Assembly (NCBI RefSeq): GCF_900111885.1
Contig: NZ_FOKG01000008.1
Location: forward strand, 1-64,000
Source of the DNA: Amycolatopsis marina
GTDB lineage: Bacteria; Actinomycetota; Actinomycetes; Mycobacteriales; Pseudonocardiaceae
Reading direction: 5' to 3'
DNA: 64,000 nt
The notes under the pieces were generated by a model, which searched no databases, had not been told where the DNA came from, and was given only the letters and a program-made list of their open reading frames with translations. Positions 59,548 through 64,000 of the stretch are shown here, piece after piece. Position 1 is the first letter of the stretch. Each line of letters opens with the position of its first letter. Position numbers and translations under genes: made by a program.

Positions 59548-62500
59548 GTGAGCACGCTGCAGTTCAAGCGGTCGCCTCGACTTGCCGCACCGCGCCCACC
59601 CGGTGGCGAGGTGCACCTCGAGCCGCCACCGGAGATCCCCCGGACGATCCCGGGCAACATCCTGATGAAGCTGATGCCGGTGGTCATGGTGGTGGCCATG
59701 CTCGGCATGGTCGTCTTCATGTTCACCAGCGGCGGCGCGATGTCGCGTAGCCCGCTGTTCCTGATGATGCCGCTGATGATGATGATGTCGATGGTCGGGA
59801 TGTTCGCCGGTGGGGGCGGTAAGGGCGGCGGCGCCAAGAAGGCCGAGATGAACGAGGACCGCAAGGACTACCTGCGATACCTCGGTCAGATGCGGGACCG
59901 CGCCAGGGAGGCGATGGTCGAGCAGCGCGCCGCGCTCGAGTGGGTGCACCCCGATCCGCAGACTCTGTGGTCGCTGGCCACCAGCAGGCGGATGTGGGAG
60001 CGCAGGCAGAACGACCAGGACTTCCTGCACCTGCGGGTCGGCCGCAGCTCGCACCGGCTCGCCACGCGACTGGTGCCCCCGCAGACCGGCCCCGTCGACG
60101 AACTCGAGCCGATCGCGACCCTGGCGCTGCGCCGCTTCGTGCGCGCGCACTCGATCGTGCCCGACCTGCCCACGCAGATCACTCTGCGCGGGTTCGCGGC
60201 CGTGAGTATGCAGGGTGACCGGGAACTCACCCGTGGGCTCACCCGCGCCATGCTCGGACAGTTGCTCACGTTCCACAGCCCCGACGACGTACTGCTGGCC
60301 GTGGCCACCGCTGGCCGGGCCAAGGACGAGTGGGAATGGGCGAAGTGGCTGCCGCACGCCCAGCACCCGACGATGTCCGACGGTATCGGTCAGCTCCGGA
60401 TGATGGCCGGATCGTTGGCCCAGATCGAGCAGTGGCTCGACGAGGAACTGCGCGACCGCCAGCGGTTCTCCCGCAATGCCACTCCACCGCCGGACCAGCC
60501 GCACGTCGTGATCGTGATCGACGACGCCGACGTCACCAGGGAAGAGCAGATCATCCTCGAGGAGGGGCTGGTCGGGGTCACCCTGATCGACCTCTCCGAC
60601 TCCATCGGCAACCTCGCCGCGCGCCGCGGGCTGCGGCTGGTCGTGGAGGAGGACCGGCTCGGCGCACGCAGTGCGGGCGGTGTTGAGTGGTTCGGTCGGC
60701 CGGACACGCTCAGCGTGGTGGAGACGGAGGCACTCGCCCGCAAGCTCTCGCCTTATCGCGTCGGATCGGCCGCGGCCGAGGCGAGCGAGGACGAGCCGCT
60801 GCTGTCCAATCCCTCGCTGCTGGAGTTGCTCGGCATCCCGGGCGATCCGATGACGTTCGACGTGCAGCAGGCTTGGCGCCCGCGGCCCGTACGGGACCGC
60901 TACCGAGTTCCGTTCGGCGTGGGCGAGTACGGGCAGCCGGTGGAACTGGACATCAAGGAAGCGGCCATGGAGGGCATGGGACCGCACGGCCTGTGCATCG
61001 GGGCGACCGGTTCCGGTAAGTCCGAGTTCCTGCGCACGCTGGTGCTCGGCATGCTGGCCACACACTCCTCGACCGCGTTGAACTTCGTCCTCGTCGACTT
61101 CAAGGGTGGCGCCACCTTCCTCGGCCTGGACCAGGCGCCGCACGTTTCCGCGGTCATCACCAACCTGGCCGACGAGGTCACGCTCGTCGACCGCATGAAG
61201 GATGCGCTGGCCGGGGAGATGAACCGGCGCCAGGAGGCGCTGAAGAACGGCGGCAACTTCAAGAACGTCTGGGAGTACGAGAAGGCCAGGGAGAACGGCG
61301 CCGACCTCGACCCGCTGCCCGCGCTGTTCATCGTCGTCGACGAGTTCTCCGAGCTGCTGTCCGCGAAACCGGACTTCATCGATCTGTTCGTCGCGATCGG
61401 ACGGCTGGGCCGGTCGCTGCAGATGCACATGCTCCTGGCGTCCCAGCGCCTGGAGGAGGGCAAGCTGCGCGGTCTCGACTCGCACCTGTCGTACCGGATC
61501 GGTCTGAAAACGTTCTCCGCGGCTGAGTCCCGCGCGGCCATCGGCGTGCCCGATGCGTTCGAGCTGCCCTCGGTGCCCGGTGGCGGTTACCTCAAGTACG
61601 ACACCTCGACCATGGTGCGCTTCAAGGCGTCCTATGTGTCCGGTCCCTACCGGCCGGCCGGTATCAAGGCCGCAGCGCCGGGTTCGGCGGTGGTACGGGC
61701 GGACAAGCGCCCGCAGCTGTTCGTCCCGGACTACATCGAACTGCCCGCCGAGCCCGAGCCGGAACCGGAGCAGCTGGAGCAGCAGAAGCCGGAACCACAG
61801 TCCGAGGAGGCGGTGGAGCCGAGCGAGCTCGACGTCATCGTCAACCGGCTGATCGGTCAGGGCCCGCCCGCACACGAGGTGTGGCTGCCGCCGCTGAAGG
61901 AGCCGAACTCGCTGGACACCCTGCTCCCGAACCTCAACCCGACCGAGGACCGTGGGCTCTCGCCCGTCGGATTCTTCGGCAACGGGCGGCTGCAGGTGCC
62001 GATCGGCATCGTCGACCGGCCCTACGAGCAGCGCCGGGATCCACTGTGGGCCGACTTCTCCGGCGCAGCCGGACACGGTGTGCTCGTCGGCGGGCCGCAG
62101 TCGGGCAAGTCGACCATGCTGCGAACGCTGATCATGTCGATGGCGCTGACACACACGCCGGAGGAGGCGCAGTTCTACTGTGTCGACCTCGGTGGTGGCA
62201 CCCTGGCCGGGCTCGAGGACCTCCCGCACGTCGGTGGTGTGGCGGTCGCCCGCCGCGAGCCGGACAAGGCGCGCCGCATCGTCGCCGAGCTCACCACGCT
62301 GGCCAACGAGCGGGAGTCCCGCTTCGGCGCGATGGGCATCGACTCGATGAACGAGTTCCGTAACCGCAAGCGCCGTGGGGAGATCTCCGCGGAACAGGAC
62401 GGCTTCGGTGACGCGTTCCTCGTCGTCGACGGCTGGCGGGCGCTGCGCGACGACTTCGACGAGCTCGAGCCGCAGATCACGAAGCTGGCCGTGCAGGGCC

Positions 62501-63567
62501 TGACCTACGGGGTGCACGTCATCATCGCGTCCAACCGGTGGGCCGACATCCGCCCGGCGATCAAGGACATGCTCGGCACCCGGTTCGAACTGCGCCTCGG
62601 TGACCCGAGCGAGTCCGACATCGACCGGCGTGTCGCGGTGAACGTGCCCGCGGGGCGGCCTGGTCGCGGTCTGACCCGGGACAAACTGCACATGCTCACC
62701 GGACTGCCGAGGATCGACGGTTCCAGCGACGCCGAGGATGTCGGCGCCGGGGTGGCCGACGCGGTGGCGAAGATCAAGGCGGCGTGGAAGGGCAGGCATG
62801 CCCCGCAGGTGCGACTGCTGCCCGAGCTCATGCCCTACGAGGAGTTGCTGGCCGAGGACAAGCACCGCAACAGCAAGCTCGTGCCGATCGGTGTCAACGA
62901 GGACGAACTCGCGCCCGTCTATCTGGACTTCGATGCCGAGCCGCACTTCATGGCGTTCGCGGACGGCGAGTCCGGCAAGACGAACCTGCTGCGGCAGATC
63001 GCGCGTGGGATCACCGACCGGTACACCAAGCAGGAAGCGGTCATCATCCTGGTCGATTACCGGCGCACCATGCTCGGTTACGTCGACGGTGACCAGTTGC
63101 TGGGCTACGCGGTGTCGGCGAACCAGCTGACCGAGATGATGAAGGACGTCGCCGGGTCGATGTCCAAACGGCTGCCCGGACCGGACGTCACCCAGGAGCA
63201 GCTCAAGACCCGGTCGTGGTGGACTGGGCCGGAACTGTTCCTGATGGTCGACGACTACGACCTCGTGGTGACGCAGACGAACAACCCGCTCAAGCCGCTC
63301 TCGGAGTACCTGGCTCAGGCCAAGGACGTCGGTCTGCACATGATCGTGGCGCGCCGTACCGGCGGTGCCTCGCGTGCGTCGTTCGACCCGATCGTCGGCA
63401 AGCTGAAGGAAATCGCGGCTCCCGGCCTCATCATGAACGGTTCCCGGGACGAAGGTGCGCTGCTGGGCAACGTCAAGCCCGGTCCGATGCCACCGGGACG
63501 AGGGACGTTCGTCAGCCGCAAGGTTGGCAAGCAGCTCATGCAGGTCTCCTGGATCAACCCCGAATAA
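59548..63567 (+). CDS. eccC: Type VII secretion system ATPase EccC
   Basis: EccC, 1339 aa, the motor of the ESX apparatus. Two membrane spans are near residues 40-60 and 65-85 (ILMKLMPVVMVVAMLGMVVF, FLMMPLMMMMSMVGMF). Three FtsK/SpoIIIE-type domains follow, with Walker A motifs GATGSGKS at residue 485, GGPQSGKS at 848 and GESGKT at 1140. Walker B-like strands are LFIVVDEF, AFLVVDGW and LFLMVDDY; the second lacks the acidic residue after Asp. I chose GTG 59548 (MSTLQFKRSPRLAAPRPPGG), the family-typical start; ATG 59533 would add five residues. A long palindrome lies 47 bp after the stop. Confidence 0.95.
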   Translation: MSTLQFKRSPRLAAPRPPGGEVHLEPPPEIPRTIPGNILMKLMPVVMVVAMLGMVVFMFTSGGAMSRSPLFLMMPLMMMMSMVGMFAGGGGKGGGAKKAEMNEDRKDYLRYLGQMRDRAREAMVEQRAALEWVHPDPQTLWSLATSRRMWERRQNDQDFLHLRVGRSSHRLATRLVPPQTGPVDELEPIATLALRRFVRAHSIVPDLPTQITLRGFAAVSMQGDRELTRGLTRAMLGQLLTFHSPDDVLLAVATAGRAKDEWEWAKWLPHAQHPTMSDGIGQLRMMAGSLAQIEQWLDEELRDRQRFSRNATPPPDQPHVVIVIDDADVTREEQIILEEGLVGVTLIDLSDSIGNLAARRGLRLVVEEDRLGARSAGGVEWFGRPDTLSVVETEALARKLSPYRVGSAAAEASEDEPLLSNPSLLELLGIPGDPMTFDVQQAWRPRPVRDRYRVPFGVGEYGQPVELDIKEAAMEGMGPHGLCIGATGSGKSEFLRTLVLGMLATHSSTALNFVLVDFKGGATFLGLDQAPHVSAVITNLADEVTLVDRMKDALAGEMNRRQEALKNGGNFKNVWEYEKARENGADLDPLPALFIVVDEFSELLSAKPDFIDLFVAIGRLGRSLQMHMLLASQRLEEGKLRGLDSHLSYRIGLKTFSAAESRAAIGVPDAFELPSVPGGGYLKYDTSTMVRFKASYVSGPYRPAGIKAAAPGSAVVRADKRPQLFVPDYIELPAEPEPEPEQLEQQKPEPQSEEAVEPSELDVIVNRLIGQGPPAHEVWLPPLKEPNSLDTLLPNLNPTEDRGLSPVGFFGNGRLQVPIGIVDRPYEQRRDPLWADFSGAAGHGVLVGGPQSGKSTMLRTLIMSMALTHTPEEAQFYCVDLGGGTLAGLEDLPHVGGVAVARREPDKARRIVAELTTLANERESRFGAMGIDSMNEFRNRKRRGEISAEQDGFGDAFLVVDGWRALRDDFDELEPQITKLAVQGLTYGVHVIIASNRWADIRPAIKDMLGTRFELRLGDPSESDIDRRVAVNVPAGRPGRGLTRDKLHMLTGLPRIDGSSDAEDVGAGVADAVAKIKAAWKGRHAPQVRLLPELMPYEELLAEDKHRNSKLVPIGVNEDELAPVYLDFDAEPHFMAFADGESGKTNLLRQIARGITDRYTKQEAVIILVDYRRTMLGYVDGDQLLGYAVSANQLTEMMKDVAGSMSKRLPGPDVTQEQLKTRSWWTGPELFLMVDDYDLVVTQTNNPLKPLSEYLAQAKDVGLHMIVARRTGGASRASFDPIVGKLKEIAAPGLIMNGSRDEGALLGNVKPGPMPPGRGTFVSRKVGKQLMQVSWINPE

Positions 63568-63613
63568 CCGACGGCCTCCGGTTGCGAACAGGGCCGCGGG
63601 GTTCTGCGCGCCC

Positions 63614-63653
63614 GCCGGGGAGTGCGTTTAGCGGGCTAAACGCACTCCCCGGC
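63614..63653 (+). repeat. Dispersed palindrome, copy 15 (longest, perfect arms)
   Basis: Perfect 18-bp arms (63614-63631 and 63636-63653) around the loop CGGG. The centre is GTGCGTTTAG-CGGG-CTAAACGCAC. It is the archetype for the family and is placed as a terminator after eccC. Confidence 0.88.
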
Positions 63654-63745
63654 CCGGGGCGGCGATGTGTGACCTCGGAGCCGGGGCGGTTGGGGATCTG
63701 GGAGAGTGACGCGGGGATCGAGAGCACGATGGGCGGGAGCGGCCG

Positions 63746-64000
63746 GTGACGTTGCGGGTGGCGGTGGACTTCGGGACATCGAGCACCTGTGTCGTCGCGT
63801 CGGTGAACGGTCGCGAACCCCAGGTCGTCGTGGTGGATGGCCAACCGCTGCTGTCCTCGGCCGTGTACGCCGCTCCTGACGGGACGCTGTTCGTCGGCCA
63901 GGAGGCCGAGCGGCAGGCCGCGGTCGACCCGTCTCGTTACGAACCGCACCCCAAACGACGGATCGACGAGGGGGAACTGCTGCTCGGTGCCACTGTGCTG
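63746..64000 (+). CDS. Hsp70/DnaK-like protein, N-terminal part (3' truncated by the window)
   Basis: The first 85 residues of a protein related to the Hsp70/DnaK ATPase domain. It begins MTLRVAVDFGTSSTCVVASV, the phosphate-1 loop of the actin/Hsp70 fold, then shows LLSSAVYAAPDGTLFVGQEA and the later PKRRIDEGELLLG. GTG 63746 has GGGAG upstream. Hsp70-like proteins of this kind, often with non-standard C-terminal domains, are common near ESX genes in this order. Whether it acts as a chaperone of secretion substrates is inference. The rest of the gene is outside the window. Confidence 0.75.
   Translation, partial: MTLRVAVDFGTSSTCVVASVNGREPQVVVVDGQPLLSSAVYAAPDGTLFVGQEAERQAAVDPSRYEPHPKRRIDEGELLLGATVL

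Noticed and set aside
59506..63339. Minus-strand open frame opposite eccC (1277 codons)
   Set aside because: Shadow of eccC; composition is typical of an antisense frame.

Overview
The window is chromosomal DNA from a high-GC actinomycete. Gene order, the full mce importer directly upstream of rpoB, the type VII secretion genes and the abundance of GTG/TTG starts all point to the Pseudonocardiaceae (an Amycolatopsis-, Prauserella- or Saccharomonospora-like genus). This placement is inferred from gene content and protein similarity recalled by eye; no 16S gene or database search supports it. No tRNA, rRNA, CRISPR array, insertion sequence or prophage was seen.

Layout. 1-11294 (+): a complete Mce lipid/sterol importer operon: ATPase tail, two YrbE permeases, six Mce proteins (the fifth a lipoprotein) and two Mce-associated membrane proteins. 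11850-19394 (+): rpoB-rpoC. 19639-24095: an accessory block made of a secreted M15-type peptidoglycan peptidase (+) and a five-gene minus-strand cassette with a YbaB-like protein, an EspC-like secretion target and a WXG-like protein. 24560-28986 (+): the str operon rpsL-rpsG-fusA-tuf. 29420-39140 (+): the S10/spc ribosomal protein clusters from rpsJ to rplO. 39608-40712 (+): two small secreted proteins wedged between rplO and secY. 41056-43738 (+): secY-adk-map. 44161-49288 (+): infA-rpmJ-rpsM-[65-aa ORF]-rpsK-rpsD-rpoA-rplQ-truA. 49277-63567: a DUF559-type gene and then a type VII (ESX) apparatus with eccE, eccB, two substrate-like genes, mycP, eccD and eccC, followed by the start of an Hsp70-like gene at the right edge.

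How it works together. The window is dominated by the transcription and translation core (RNA polymerase alpha, beta and beta-prime; about 30 ribosomal proteins; EF-G, EF-Tu, IF-1; SecY; adenylate kinase; methionine aminopeptidase). Envelope and secretion functions sit at its joints. The ESX locus next to rplQ-truA is in the position of the mycobacterial ESX-4 locus, but it carries eccE, which mycobacterial ESX-4 lacks.

Main observations. (1) A dispersed intergenic palindrome (stem GCGTTTAG / CTAAACGC, loop CGGG) occurs about 15 times, mostly at 3' ends of genes and often as pairs 50-65 bp apart. Its imperfect copies keep pairing through G-U wobbles mainly on the strand carrying the CGGG loop, which suggests it acts as an RNA hairpin. 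(2) RpoB carries Gln and Asn at the two main rifampicin-resistance positions (E. coli 526 and 531). (3) A coding-like 65-codon ORF lies between rpsM and rpsK. (4) truA has no ATG/GTG/TTG start before its catalytic Asp and probably starts at a CTG overlapping the rplQ stop. (5) L17 carries an extra C-terminal domain. (6) A 170-bp insertion duplicates the start of the mceD gene.
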